In this document: positions 35,687-44,360 of the stretch, one piece after another
Layout: each line of letters starts with the position of its first letter
Position numbering within the stretch: the stretch's first letter is position 1
Assembly: GCA_949514915.1 (NCBI GenBank)
Contig: CATFLP010000047.1
Span: 1-54,436, forward strand
Origin: Methanobacteriota archaeon
Lineage (GTDB): Archaea; Thermoplasmatota; Poseidoniia; Poseidoniales; Poseidoniaceae
DNA length: 54,436 nucleotides
Direction of reading: 5' to 3'
The notes under the pieces: model-generated
Databases searched by the model: none
Told to the model about the DNA's origin: nothing
The model's input: the letters and a program-made list of their open reading frames with translations, nothing else
Made by a program: the position numbers and the translations under genes

Positions 35687-36481
35687 ATGGCGAGTGATTT
35701 AATCATAATCAAATTTGGAGGTAGTTTGATTACTTATAAATCAAAACTTTGCACACCTAATCTCGATGCAATCCAAAAAATTTGTATTTTAGTTACGAAG
35801 TTAATCAATTTAGGAAAAAAAGTCATTGTTGTTCATGGAGCAGGTAGTTATGGGCATATAAAGGCTAAAAGATGGAGGTTATCGGAAGGTTTCATTCCCG
35901 ATTTAAATGGTCAATTATCTGGATTAAATGAAGTTAGGGAGGATATGAAAAATTTGAATGATTTAATAATTAATCACATGAGGAATAATTCTATAGATGT
36001 TGAGACTTATAGACCTCATGAAAATGGAAAGGGTATAGGAATAAAATACAAATTCTCTGATTATTTTGATGAAATAATAAATTCAAATAAGGTTCCTGTT
36101 GTATATGGAGATGTAGTTGAATCAGATTGCGGCGATAATTTTGGTATTTTATCTGGTGATGATATCTGTGAGATATTAACTCTTAATTATAGACCCAAAC
36201 ATGTTATTTTTGCAATTGATGGTGCTGATGGTATTTTAGAGGATCCAAATTCAGATAATAGCATCGTAATCAAACAATATATTATTGGAACGAAAATTAA
36301 TACTATTGAAGTTGAAAATGATGTTACTGGAGGCATGGAATTAAAAATAATACGTGCTAGTAATTGTTTGAAATCAGGTTCGAAGGTTTCAATAATAAAC
36401 GGAAATAAGATTGATATGATAATAAATTCTGTATTGGGATTAGATTATCTTGGTACAGAATTAGTCTTGAAAAAGAGATAA
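35687..36481 (+). CDS. Isopentenyl phosphate kinase
   Basis: Amino-acid-kinase-fold enzyme that phosphorylates isopentenyl phosphate to isopentenyl diphosphate in the modified archaeal mevalonate routes. The N-terminal IIIKFGGSLITYKS has the conserved Lys and GGS loop, VVHGAGSYGHIKAKRW (about 51-66) includes the His thought to bind the phosphate, and GDDICEILT, FAIDGADGI and VTGGMELKI follow as in the family. ATG 35687 is chosen over GTG 35669, because a full ggaggt box lies just 3 bases before it and MASDLIIIKFGG aligns with family starts. Length is 264 aa. IDI and GGPP synthase follow on the same strand. Confidence 0.94.
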   Translation: MASDLIIIKFGGSLITYKSKLCTPNLDAIQKICILVTKLINLGKKVIVVHGAGSYGHIKAKRWRLSEGFIPDLNGQLSGLNEVREDMKNLNDLIINHMRNNSIDVETYRPHENGKGIGIKYKFSDYFDEIINSNKVPVVYGDVVESDCGDNFGILSGDDICEILTLNYRPKHVIFAIDGADGILEDPNSDNSIVIKQYIIGTKINTIEVENDVTGGMELKIIRASNCLKSGSKVSIINGNKIDMIINSVLGLDYLGTELVLKKR

Positions 36482-36551
36482 GAATCGGATTTTAGGGTAT
36501 TTTTTTGTAAGCCTCTATATGCAAAGATACTCTCGGAGCACTGGTGCCTGA

Positions 36552-37226
36552 ATGCAAAATAGCGAATTATTAAATGAATATGATTCATTGCAAGCAGAAA
36601 TGATGGCGGAATCATGTATTCAGGTAGATAGTCAAGACAATATTATCGGTCCTGTTTCAAAATACGAGGCGCATAGAGACGATGGAGTGCGCCATAGGGC
36701 TTTTAGTGCATTGATATTTAATCAAGATAATAAATTATTAATTCAAAAAAGATCTGGCGATAAAATCACATTCCCTGGAGTATGGGCAAATACTTGTTGC
36801 AGCCATCCTCTATATGTGGAGGGTGAGATGGATTCTGCAACTCACGTGGGAGTTGCTAACGCAGCAATTAGGAAATTACCTCAGGAGTTAGGTATAGATT
36901 CTAGTATTTTTTCAACTAAAGATTTCAATTTAATTGGGAGATTTGAATATTCATCAATAGCAGAATCTGGTTGGATTGAGCATGAAATTGATTATGTTAT
37001 TGCAACACATGCAGATTTAGTAATAAATCCCAATAAAAACGAAGTTTCTGATTATAAGTGGTTATCAAAAGAGGAACTAGAAGAATTTTGTTTAGACGAA
37101 TCAAATATTATAGCTCCATGGTTTTTAGCAATTATTGAGCTTTATTTAACTAAATGGTGGCCAAAAAATAGTATTGATTATCCTAAATATGATTTATGTA
37201 TCGAAAATGCAGGTGTGTTGAAATGA
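36552..37226 (+). CDS. idi: Isopentenyl-diphosphate delta-isomerase, type I
   Basis: NUDIX-fold type I IDI that interconverts IPP and DMAPP using a Cys and a Glu with a divalent metal. The active-site Cys box TCCSHPL lies at about residues 81-87 and the metal/Glu region at EHEIDYVI near 147. RSGDKITFPGVWANT matches the family. At 224 aa it is the usual length. Most archaea use the unrelated flavin-dependent type II enzyme, so type I here is notable. The promoter-like ctctatat (about 36513-36520) lies some 30-40 bases ahead and GGTG precedes the ATG. The stop overlaps the ATG of the prenyl synthase gene. Confidence 0.95.
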   Translation: MQNSELLNEYDSLQAEMMAESCIQVDSQDNIIGPVSKYEAHRDDGVRHRAFSALIFNQDNKLLIQKRSGDKITFPGVWANTCCSHPLYVEGEMDSATHVGVANAAIRKLPQELGIDSSIFSTKDFNLIGRFEYSSIAESGWIEHEIDYVIATHADLVINPNKNEVSDYKWLSKEELEEFCLDESNIIAPWFLAIIELYLTKWWPKNSIDYPKYDLCIENAGVLK

Positions 37227-38221
37227 GTTTACCAGAATCAGTTAGTAATAGTTTATTGGAGCATTCGCCGCTAATAGAAGAAAAAATAATTTCAACACTT
37301 TCTTTAAGTAAGCAAGAAAAACTCAAATCAGCAATGCTTTACCTCATTAATAGTGGGGGAAAGAGATTAAGGGCAACACTCCCTTATTTGATTGGAGATT
37401 TGTTAAACAATCCAAATAAATCACATTATGATGTTGGTGCAGCAATAGAGATAATCCATAATTTTACTTTAATTCATGACGATATAATGGATAATGATTC
37501 AATGAGGAGGGGGCGTCCCTCTGTACATGTGGCTTTTGACATACCCACGGCAATAAATGCAGGAGACGCAATGCTCGCAGTTGCTTTTGAATTAATCTCA
37601 TCTTCGGAATTTATTGATTCAAAATATTTGCCAGAATTAGTTAAAATAATCGGGAGTATGGTTAGAAGGGTTTCTGAAGGCCAGCAACTAGATATTGATA
37701 ATGAAAACCGTAGAGATATTACAATTGAAGATTATCTGTATATGATAGAGGGGAAAACAGCAGTTATGTTTGAGGCTTGTGCACGTTCTGGTGCAATTTT
37801 GTCTGGTGCAACACCAGAAGAAGTGGAATTATTAGGTAAATGGGGATTAAACTTAGGGTTATGTTTCCAAATTGTAGATGATTTGATAGATGTTATTTCG
37901 GATTCAGGCACTTCTGGAAAACCTACTGGTAGTGACTTAGTACAAGGTAAAATGACTTGTATGGTAATTCATGCAATGAATTCTAGTCAAGAAGAATTAG
38001 TTAACTTAGAAGCTATTTTAGGAAAGGGGTCAGAAGTATCAGAAGATCAAATAATTATGGCTATTTCAGATTTAGAAAATATGGGTAGTATTGAATATTG
38101 TAAATCATTAGCAAATAAGTACTATAATATTTCAAAGGAATGTCTAATGAAATTTAATGGAAGTAATGGATTTGAAGTACTGTCGGATTTAACAGACTAT
38201 CATATCAACAGAATCAATTAA
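37223..38221 (+). CDS. Polyprenyl diphosphate synthase (geranylgeranyl-type)
   Basis: Trans-isoprenyl chain-elongating enzyme that builds the C15/C20 precursors of archaeal ether lipids from IPP and DMAPP. The first Asp-rich motif is DDIMDND near residue 86 and the second is DDLIDVISDSG near 220. KRLRATLPYL and GRPSVHV are also family features. The ORF track start (37196) would lie inside idi; ATG 37223 overlaps the idi TGA (ATGA) and has an AGGTG site ahead, so coupling is clear. Length is 332 aa. The chain-length residues cannot be judged with confidence. The stop overlaps the aEF2 stop by 4 bases. Confidence 0.93.
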   Translation: MSLPESVSNSLLEHSPLIEEKIISTLSLSKQEKLKSAMLYLINSGGKRLRATLPYLIGDLLNNPNKSHYDVGAAIEIIHNFTLIHDDIMDNDSMRRGRPSVHVAFDIPTAINAGDAMLAVAFELISSSEFIDSKYLPELVKIIGSMVRRVSEGQQLDIDNENRRDITIEDYLYMIEGKTAVMFEACARSGAILSGATPEEVELLGKWGLNLGLCFQIVDDLIDVISDSGTSGKPTGSDLVQGKMTCMVIHAMNSSQEELVNLEAILGKGSEVSEDQIIMAISDLENMGSIEYCKSLANKYYNISKECLMKFNGSNGFEVLSDLTDYHINRIN

Positions 38222-40425
38222 TCTGTATAGTAACTTTCAGTAGGTTTTTCAGCTTTCAGACCTTTTCTTTCTCTAATGCTTCCGATAACTTTCTCAACTA
38301 GTTGTGGAGGTACCATATCAAAACCTCTATTTTCTGAGTTCCAAATGGCTCTTCCTTGGCTTGCAGCCCTTATGTCATTTGAAAAACCAAATGTTTCTGC
38401 TACTGGCAATGTACCTATTACTGTAGTAGTTTCACCTTCTGATGGCATATCTTCTATAATACCTCTTCTTTGAGTTACTTCACTAGTTACTCCACCTAAC
38501 CAATCATTTGGCACGCTTACAAATGTTTTTTGCATAGGCTCCATCATCACTGCCTTTGCCCTCAACATTGCACCTCTTATTGAATTCCTAACTGCAGGTA
38601 TTGTTTGTGCAGGGCCTCTGTGAATTGCATCTTCATGAAGTTTAGCATCTACTAATCTTACCATCATACCCATTACAGGTTCTTCTGCCAATGGTCCTTT
38701 TTTACATACTTCATTAAATGCTTCAATGATTAGTTCTCTTGTTTCATGCAGATTTTGAATACCTTTTGTAGCGTTAATAAGTACATTAGTGCCTTTTATT
38801 GAATAGATATTCCTCATCATGTCTTTATCTAGCCCATATTCTGAAAACTTGTTCCCAACTTCTTTACGATCTCCTTGTCTAACGGTTCCATCTCCAAATT
38901 CACCATCTCTTAATGCTTTGATAACATCTTCTGGAAGTGGTTCAACTTCTACATAAAATCTATTATGTCTATTAGGAGATTTGCCTTCAAAGGCTCTACC
39001 GTGATTGTTTCCTTCTACAGATTCACGATATACAACAATTGGAGGAGACACCTTAACTTGAATCCCTTGTTCTTCTTCAATTCTATATGTTGTAATTTCC
39101 AAATGCAATTCTCCCATACCTGCAAGTAGTGCTTCTCCAGTTTCTTGATTTGTAGATACTTCAAGAGAGGCGTCAGCCTTAGCTAATGATCTTAATGCAT
39201 CAATGAATTTTGGTAAATCTTTCATATTTTTAGGTTCAACAGCCACAGTTACTACAGGTTCTGAATAATGCCTTATTGCTTCAAAAGGAGTTGTTTCAGG
39301 ATCTCTTACTACGGTAACCCCTGCAGCAGCTGAACGAATTCCAGTTACTGCTGCAATATTTCCAGCAACGACTGAAGGAACAGGAATTCTATCTCCTCCA
39401 ACCATCATAGAAACTTGTTGAACTCTTTCAGCTTTTGCTGCACCGATTGCCCAGACTGATTCTCCATGATTAATAGCGCCTGAATACAATCTCCCTACAG
39501 CTACTTCTCCAGCATGAGGGTCCATCCAAATTTTAGTAATCATCATTGCAAGATCTCCTTCTGGGTCGCAAGACATCATTGATTTACCTATTGGGCTTTC
39601 AAGATCCCCCGTCCAGATATTTGGAATCCTATATGGTTGTGCAACTTTAGGGCTTGGCAATTCAGAAACAGCCATATCGAGTAATACTTCATGAACAGGT
39701 GCTTTTTTTGCCAATTCTCTTTGTTGCTCATTATTACAGTATTCAAATATATCTTTGAAATTGATTCCTGATTTTTTCATATATGGTACTGTAATGCCCC
39801 AATTATGATATGCAGAACCGAATGCGACAGTTCCATCTGCTACATTTACTTGCCAATCTTTTTTATGTTCTTCAGGCGCAAATTGCCTAATTAATTTATT
39901 GACTCTAGTTATTTGTTCTTGAAATCGATTCATCATGTCTTCAGGAGTTACTTGTAATTCATTGATTAATCGGTCTACTTTATTTATGAATAAAACTGGC
40001 TTAACCTTTTCTTTAAGTGCTTGCCTGACTACAGTTTCAGTTTGTGGCATTGCACCTTCAACTGCACAAGTTAGAATGAAACATCCATCAACAGCACGCA
40101 TAGCCCTAGTTACATCGCCTCCGAAATCTACATGCCCTGGAGTATCAATTAAATTGATTAAGAAATCTTCGCCTTCTACTGCGTGCACCATCGAAGCGCT
40201 TGCAGCATTAATTGTAATTCCTCTAGCACTTTCTTGCTCGTCAAAATCTAAAACTCTACTTTTTCCTGCAAGTTCTTCGCTCATCATCCCTGCCCCAGCA
40301 ATCAGATTATCTGAAAGTGTGGTTTTCCCATGATCTATGTGTGCAGCAATACATAAATTTCTAATTTGGTCTAATTCGTGCATAACTTCTGTTGCTCGCT
40401 TAATGTTGTCTTCTTTCCTGCCCAT
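38218..40425 (-). CDS. Translation elongation factor 2 (aEF2)
   Basis: Translocation GTPase of the archaeal/eukaryotic branch. G motifs are visible: AHIDHGKTT (about residue 28), DTPGHVDFG and NKVDRL, followed by domains II-V. Domain IV contains DAIHRGPAQTIP near residue 600, the loop whose His is converted to diphthamide in archaea. Dph6, which completes that modification, is also in this window. The ORF track begins at GTG 40434, but AGGTG at that point acts as the ribosome site for ATG 40425 (six bases on), and MGRKEDN fits the family. Length is 735 aa. It follows uS7 and uS12 as in other archaea, but EF-1A and uS10 are not downstream. Confidence 0.97.
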   Translation of the reverse strand: MGRKEDNIKRATEVMHELDQIRNLCIAAHIDHGKTTLSDNLIAGAGMMSEELAGKSRVLDFDEQESARGITINAASASMVHAVEGEDFLINLIDTPGHVDFGGDVTRAMRAVDGCFILTCAVEGAMPQTETVVRQALKEKVKPVLFINKVDRLINELQVTPEDMMNRFQEQITRVNKLIRQFAPEEHKKDWQVNVADGTVAFGSAYHNWGITVPYMKKSGINFKDIFEYCNNEQQRELAKKAPVHEVLLDMAVSELPSPKVAQPYRIPNIWTGDLESPIGKSMMSCDPEGDLAMMITKIWMDPHAGEVAVGRLYSGAINHGESVWAIGAAKAERVQQVSMMVGGDRIPVPSVVAGNIAAVTGIRSAAAGVTVVRDPETTPFEAIRHYSEPVVTVAVEPKNMKDLPKFIDALRSLAKADASLEVSTNQETGEALLAGMGELHLEITTYRIEEEQGIQVKVSPPIVVYRESVEGNNHGRAFEGKSPNRHNRFYVEVEPLPEDVIKALRDGEFGDGTVRQGDRKEVGNKFSEYGLDKDMMRNIYSIKGTNVLINATKGIQNLHETRELIIEAFNEVCKKGPLAEEPVMGMMVRLVDAKLHEDAIHRGPAQTIPAVRNSIRGAMLRAKAVMMEPMQKTFVSVPNDWLGGVTSEVTQRRGIIEDMPSEGETTTVIGTLPVAETFGFSNDIRAASQGRAIWNSENRGFDMVPPQLVEKVIGSIRERKGLKAEKPTESYYTD

Positions 40426-40504
40426 TTTGAACACCTATTTTTCTAATAATTGTGCGACTTAAATAGAGTTCATAAAGTCCTCGTATGAAATTACCCCTAA
40501 ATCA

Positions 40505-41137
40505 CTATCTTGCAGAGGCAGCAATTCTTTCGATTTCTTCTTTCTTTGAAATTGCAAAAGATGTTGCATCACCATTACTTGCTTTAATTAATTCATTTAC
40601 AATGCAGTCTTTTAGGCTTCTTTTTGATTTTGAAGTACCTTGAGTTGCTCCTTTTGCAAGATTACGAATTGCCGTATCAAGTCTTCTACTTGGAGAGGAA
40701 TCAACCGCTTTAGGTTGAGATACTGCTCCAAACCGGATTCTTGTTATTTCTTCACGTTGTGCTGAATTAATTATTGCATCGACAAATGTTTGTAATGGGT
40801 TTTGTCCCGTTTTTTCGTTAATTGTATCTAAAGCACCTTTGAATGCTTTAGCAGCACTTTGTTTTTTACCTGTATATTTACCAGTCCTCATTAAATTATT
40901 AATGTATCTTTCAGAAAGTGATAATTTGGATTTCCCAAACCAAGTATTTGCGTGTTTTCCACCTGTGTGAGGGGTTCCTACTTGTTTTAGATTGATGTAT
41001 TTAGCTAATCCAGGATCTGCGCAAGTAATCTCAGAAGTATCCCATTTCCCAAAAACTAAAGTCCCAAGGCCAGCTATTGGAGATTCATCAACCTCTTCTT
41101 GCTTAACCTCTTCAGTAGTAACTTCTTCTTCTGACAT
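40505..41137 (-). CDS. Ribosomal protein uS7
   Basis: Small-subunit protein that nucleates the 30S head. The core from about residue 32 (WDTSEITCADPGLAKYINL) to the C-terminus contains SERYINNLMRTG, NPLQTFVDAI and the basic AIRNLAKGATQG. The C-terminus SKKEEIERIAASAR is typical of archaeal and eukaryotic S7. An N-terminal acidic extension of about 25 residues (EEEVTTEEVKQEEVDESP) is present and is unusual for a ribosomal protein. The gene starts 9 bases after uS12 stops and precedes aEF2 by 79 bases, an arrangement that matches the archaeal str-like operon. Confidence 0.96.
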   Translation of the reverse strand: MSEEEVTTEEVKQEEVDESPIAGLGTLVFGKWDTSEITCADPGLAKYINLKQVGTPHTGGKHANTWFGKSKLSLSERYINNLMRTGKYTGKKQSAAKAFKGALDTINEKTGQNPLQTFVDAIINSAQREEITRIRFGAVSQPKAVDSSPSRRLDTAIRNLAKGATQGTSKSKRSLKDCIVNELIKASNGDATSFAISKKEEIERIAASAR

Positions 41138-41146
41138 TTTAAATCC

Positions 41147-41575
41147 TCATCTTACTGGTTTCTCTTTTCTTCCTCTTACCATCTCATCGAGGCTGACACC
41201 ATTTACTTGAATTACTTTGTAACGTACACCTGGGATATCTCCGTATGAACGTCCCATACGCCCACCAATTCCTTCTACCATGACTTCGTCATGTTCATCA
41301 ATAAAACTAATTGCACCATCACCTGGTGCAAATGCTGTTAATTTATTACCACTTTTAATCAATGATATTTTTACTGCTTTCCGAATACCAGAATTAGGTT
41401 GTTTTGCTTCAATACCTACTTTTTCCACGACAATGCCCTTTGCTTGCGTAGAACCTCCAAGGGGGTCATGCTTTTTCCTAGAGCCTAGCATACGTTTTTT
41501 GTATGTTCTGTCGCCCCACCTAAACTTCTGCCTATCTGTTTTCATTTTACGTCCTGCAAAAAGTCCACGACCCAT
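41147..41575 (-). CDS. Ribosomal protein uS12
   Basis: Decoding-centre protein. The block [18 protein letters not shown] (near residue 65-80) and [16 protein letters not shown] and [18 protein letters not shown] are diagnostic. The ORF track extends 10 codons upstream; ATG 41575 is chosen because [18 protein letters not shown] aligns with archaeal S12 starts and an AAGGTGA site lies four bases ahead. This gives 142 aa, which is the usual length. First gene of an uS12-uS7-aEF2 operon, with a probable TATA box about 40 bases upstream. Confidence 0.97.
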   Translation of the reverse strand: MGRGLFAGRKMKTDRQKFRWGDRTYKKRMLGSRKKHDPLGGSTQAKGIVVEKVGIEAKQPNSGIRKAVKISLIKSGNKLTAFAPGDGAISFIDEHDEVMVEGIGGRMGRSYGDIPGVRYKVIQVNGVSLDEMVRGRKEKPVR

Positions 41576-41612
41576 GAATTCACCTTGAAGCAAGTGGCCC
41601 ACCAACCTATCC

Positions 41613-41620
41613 TTTATATC
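41613..41620 (-). promoter_or_regulatory. Putative TATA box for the uS12-uS7-aEF2 operon
   Basis: On the minus strand this reads gatataaa, about 38-45 bases ahead of the uS12 ATG. A TSS about 25 bases downstream leaves a leader of about 16 bases that includes the AAGGTGA ribosome site, so both elements are consistent. The remainder of this 136-base divergent spacer serves the UbiD-family gene, for which no clear box is seen. Confidence 0.5.
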
Positions 41621-41711
41621 CGTAGCGGCAAGAGATTGATATTGTAATTCGACTCAAAAATTGATATGTTGTGTGCGAACCTTCAAACGTCGAGTAGTGG
41701 TGAGAGGCATA

Positions 41712-42983
41712 ATGGCCTTTAGAGACCACTTAAAAAGCGCGAAAACAGACTCACGAAAATTAGCAGATTTTAATGAGTTACCAAAAATTTCCAAAACATA
41801 TTCGGAGCAACCAATCATTTTGAATGGTTTCGAATCTGATATTAATTGCCAATTGGCTCTAGACATTTGCCAAATTTCGGTAATTGCAGACACACTAGGA
41901 ATAAAAGAGAGTGAACTTAGTGATTTGATAGGTTTAGGAATTTCTAACCCAAAGGATCCCAAACTAATTACAAAAGAAGAAGCTAAAGTTTTAGAAAATA
42001 ACTTGAAAGTAGTAGATTTATCTAAATTACCAATACCTCAGTATTTTCCAATTGATGCAGGAAAATATCTTACCTCGGCTATGGTTTTTGTTATGGATGA
42101 GGGAGTATCGAATGCATCTTTTCATAGAATGTTGGTAATTGACAAGAATAAAATGGCAATTAGAATTGTACCTAGGCACCTACATAAAATAATCCATAAA
42201 AACAGAGAAAAAGGGAATTCAACAAAAATTGCAATTGTAATGGGTGCAGATCCATTCGTATTATTGAGTGCTGCAATTTCCTTTGATTTTGAATGTGAAG
42301 AAATTAAAGTCGCATCCTCATTACATGCTGAAGGCTATGGTAAAGATTTAGAAGTAGTAGAGTTGGAAAACGGAGTCATAGTTCCAGCAAATGCGGAATT
42401 TGTAATGATTGCAGAAATACTTGTTGATGATATTAGCGAAGGCCCATTTGTAGATATTACAGGTACAAAAGACAAAATAAGAGAACAACCAATAGTGTTA
42501 GTGGAAAAAATATATCATAGGACAGAGCCTTATTTTCATGCATTAATTCCGGCAGGTATTGAACACCAAACATTGATGGGGTTACCTCGGACACCTACTA
42601 TTAAAAATGAAGTAAATAAAGTCACAAAATGCCTTGATGTAAGGCTTATGAAGGCAGGTTCTGGTTGGTTATCTGCAACAGTATCAATAGAAAAGAAAGG
42701 CGATGATGAAGCCAAAAAGGCAATAGATGCAACATTCAGAGGCCATCCCTCTTTGAAAAAAGTAGTTGTGGTCGATGGAGATATTGATGTTGGAGATGGT
42801 GAAAACGTTGAGTGGGCAGTATTAACGAGATCACAACCAGATAGAGATTATTATATTTATAAAAATCAGAAGGGTAGTAGTTTAGACCCCACGAGATATC
42901 CTGATGGAACAACAAGTAAGATTGGTATAGATGCAACAATTCCAGTTACAGAAGACAAGGGAGAATTTTTGAATTACAGGTAG
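41712..42983 (+). CDS. UbiD-family decarboxylase, probable anhydromevalonate phosphate decarboxylase
   Basis: Prenyl-FMN-dependent decarboxylase of the UbiD family, 423 aa from ATG 41712, which has GAGAGG four bases ahead (the ORF track begins earlier). NASFHRMLVIDKNKMAIRI, VMGADPFVLLSAA, AEFVMIAEILVDDISEGPF and PRTPTI correspond to the cofactor and metal binding regions, and the Glu residues of EGPF are expected to take part in catalysis. In many archaea the ubiquitous member converts trans-anhydromevalonate 5-phosphate to isopentenyl phosphate, the substrate of IPK. IPK, IDI and prenyl synthase genes lie within about 6 kb, so this is the favoured role. A UbiD-type aromatic decarboxylase for quinone synthesis is the alternative. 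Confidence 0.82.
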   Translation: MAFRDHLKSAKTDSRKLADFNELPKISKTYSEQPIILNGFESDINCQLALDICQISVIADTLGIKESELSDLIGLGISNPKDPKLITKEEAKVLENNLKVVDLSKLPIPQYFPIDAGKYLTSAMVFVMDEGVSNASFHRMLVIDKNKMAIRIVPRHLHKIIHKNREKGNSTKIAIVMGADPFVLLSAAISFDFECEEIKVASSLHAEGYGKDLEVVELENGVIVPANAEFVMIAEILVDDISEGPFVDITGTKDKIREQPIVLVEKIYHRTEPYFHALIPAGIEHQTLMGLPRTPTIKNEVNKVTKCLDVRLMKAGSGWLSATVSIEKKGDDEAKKAIDATFRGHPSLKKVVVVDGDIDVGDGENVEWAVLTRSQPDRDYYIYKNQKGSSLDPTRYPDGTTSKIGIDATIPVTEDKGEFLNYR

Positions 42984-42991
42984 GTCATAAT

Positions 42992-43978
42992 TTGGATGAC
43001 GAATCTACCTTGTATTTGCCGCGGAAGAGTTTAGGCGATAGAAATAGATCTCAAGGACATAAATTTTTAAAATTAAGCAAATTAGATTCTAGTCAGAGAT
43101 TAGAAAATTTACAATGGGCAGAACAAAGTGCTAGGCAGGCAATATTGCACGATTATACTAATTTTCAAAATTGGGAATTATTGCTGAAATTGAAAAATGA
43201 ATTGGATGATGAGACTGGAATATATGCATTATTAGAAGATTTATTGACAGTATTAGGCAAAGATTCTGAATTAATTAAACAATTAAAAAATATAGATATT
43301 ATCCCATCTTGTTTTGATTTATTTTCATCTATATTGAAAAGGGAGCCCCTTGATGCAGATATTTGGTGGAATAAAATAGAATCTAATAACTCTGAATTAG
43401 ATGAATTCATAAATAGATGTAAAAAGATGGACTTTAGAGATAGGCGTTCTAATGTAGTATTCGGAAGAAGATTAGAAAGGATTAGAAAGGCAGGACTTAA
43501 TGATGTTTTTTCGGAATTAATGCCATATCTATTATCCCATAGGCCTGATAATTATGAATTATGGATTGAATTAGGGAAACACCATGAATCATTAAGAGAT
43601 TATAAAAATGCATGGATGTGCTATGATCAAGTATTGCAATTTAAACCTAGAGATGAAAATAAATCAAGATTATCAAAAATAATACTTCTTAAGTTTGAAA
43701 ATTTAGAAGGAATTAAACCAACTAGTTTGGAAATGCATACATTTCATTCTAGGCTTGAGAAATTAGCAAAGTCTATGAAAAAGGTAGATGATGATGCTAA
43801 AATTGAATCTGAAATTGTTACTGAAAACGAAAATAATACAGAGTTGAAACTAAGTGATTTAATCGAGTCCAAGGAGTTTCAAGAGGCTTTTTTTATGGCG
43901 AGGTCGTTACTTTCAGAAGGCGAATTATGGGCGCAAACATATTTTGAAAAAGCAAAAGAGGGTTTAATGAATGAATGA
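42992..43978 (+). CDS. TPR-like helical repeat protein, unknown
   Basis: A 328-aa helical protein. It starts with TTG at 42992 with AGGT seven bases ahead; the next Met is about 150 residues in, so TTG is the real start. The segment ELWIELGKHHESLRDYKNAWMCY (about 190-212) followed by DQVLQFKPRDE is a good TPR unit, and weaker helical pairs occur upstream. A charged low-complexity linker (about 260-285) precedes the C-terminal helix. It probably scaffolds protein interactions. It overlaps the following NUDIX gene by 8 bases, so the two are translationally coupled. It begins 8 bases after the UbiD stop and could share that transcript. Confidence 0.75.
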   Translation: MDDESTLYLPRKSLGDRNRSQGHKFLKLSKLDSSQRLENLQWAEQSARQAILHDYTNFQNWELLLKLKNELDDETGIYALLEDLLTVLGKDSELIKQLKNIDIIPSCFDLFSSILKREPLDADIWWNKIESNNSELDEFINRCKKMDFRDRRSNVVFGRRLERIRKAGLNDVFSELMPYLLSHRPDNYELWIELGKHHESLRDYKNAWMCYDQVLQFKPRDENKSRLSKIILLKFENLEGIKPTSLEMHTFHSRLEKLAKSMKKVDDDAKIESEIVTENENNTELKLSDLIESKEFQEAFFMARSLLSEGELWAQTYFEKAKEGLMNE

Positions 43979-44360
43979 ATTTAATTATGTAATGGCATTT
44001 ATTACTAAGGCAGATTTACCCTCAAATGATTTTTCTGATGGGCAAGAGTGGTTAATGGTAAAACACAAGATTAGAGGCTGGGAACTTCCTGGAGGAAAAA
44101 TAAACGATAATGAAAATTATGAACAAGCAATAATCAGAGAAGTATTTGAAGAATCAGGAATGATTGCATATGCAAGGGAGAATCCCAAAATATATGATGA
44201 TGGGTTGGTTTTTTGGATGGGTATATCTTCTGAACACGAAGTAAATTTGAGGCATAAAAAAGATCCAATGATCTCTGACATGAATTGGTTTAGTACTCCG
44301 CCAAAAAATTTAGCTTGGGGTCCAGAAGAATTGCAAACCATTATTGATTTATTTAAGTAG
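43971..44360 (+). CDS. NUDIX hydrolase
   Basis: Small NUDIX-superfamily hydrolase of 129 aa. The Nudix box GxxxxxExxxxxxxREUxEExGU is fully present as GGKINDNENYEQAIIREV followed by FEESGM (residues about 41-64), with the conserved Glu residues that bind Mg2+. Substrate range (nucleoside diphosphate derivatives, NADH, dinucleotides) cannot be judged. A GAGGG site precedes the ATG, which overlaps the end of the TPR-like gene. The C-terminal 8 bases overlap the end of the opposing gene at 44353. Confidence 0.9.
   Translation: MNEFNYVMAFITKADLPSNDFSDGQEWLMVKHKIRGWELPGGKINDNENYEQAIIREVFEESGMIAYARENPKIYDDGLVFWMGISSEHEVNLRHKKDPMISDMNWFSTPPKNLAWGPEELQTIIDLFK

Noticed and set aside
43469-43493. Short tandem-like gattagaaag repeat
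   Set aside because: It is a two-copy, ten-base similarity within a coding region (Arg/Leu/Glu codons) and explained by protein sequence.
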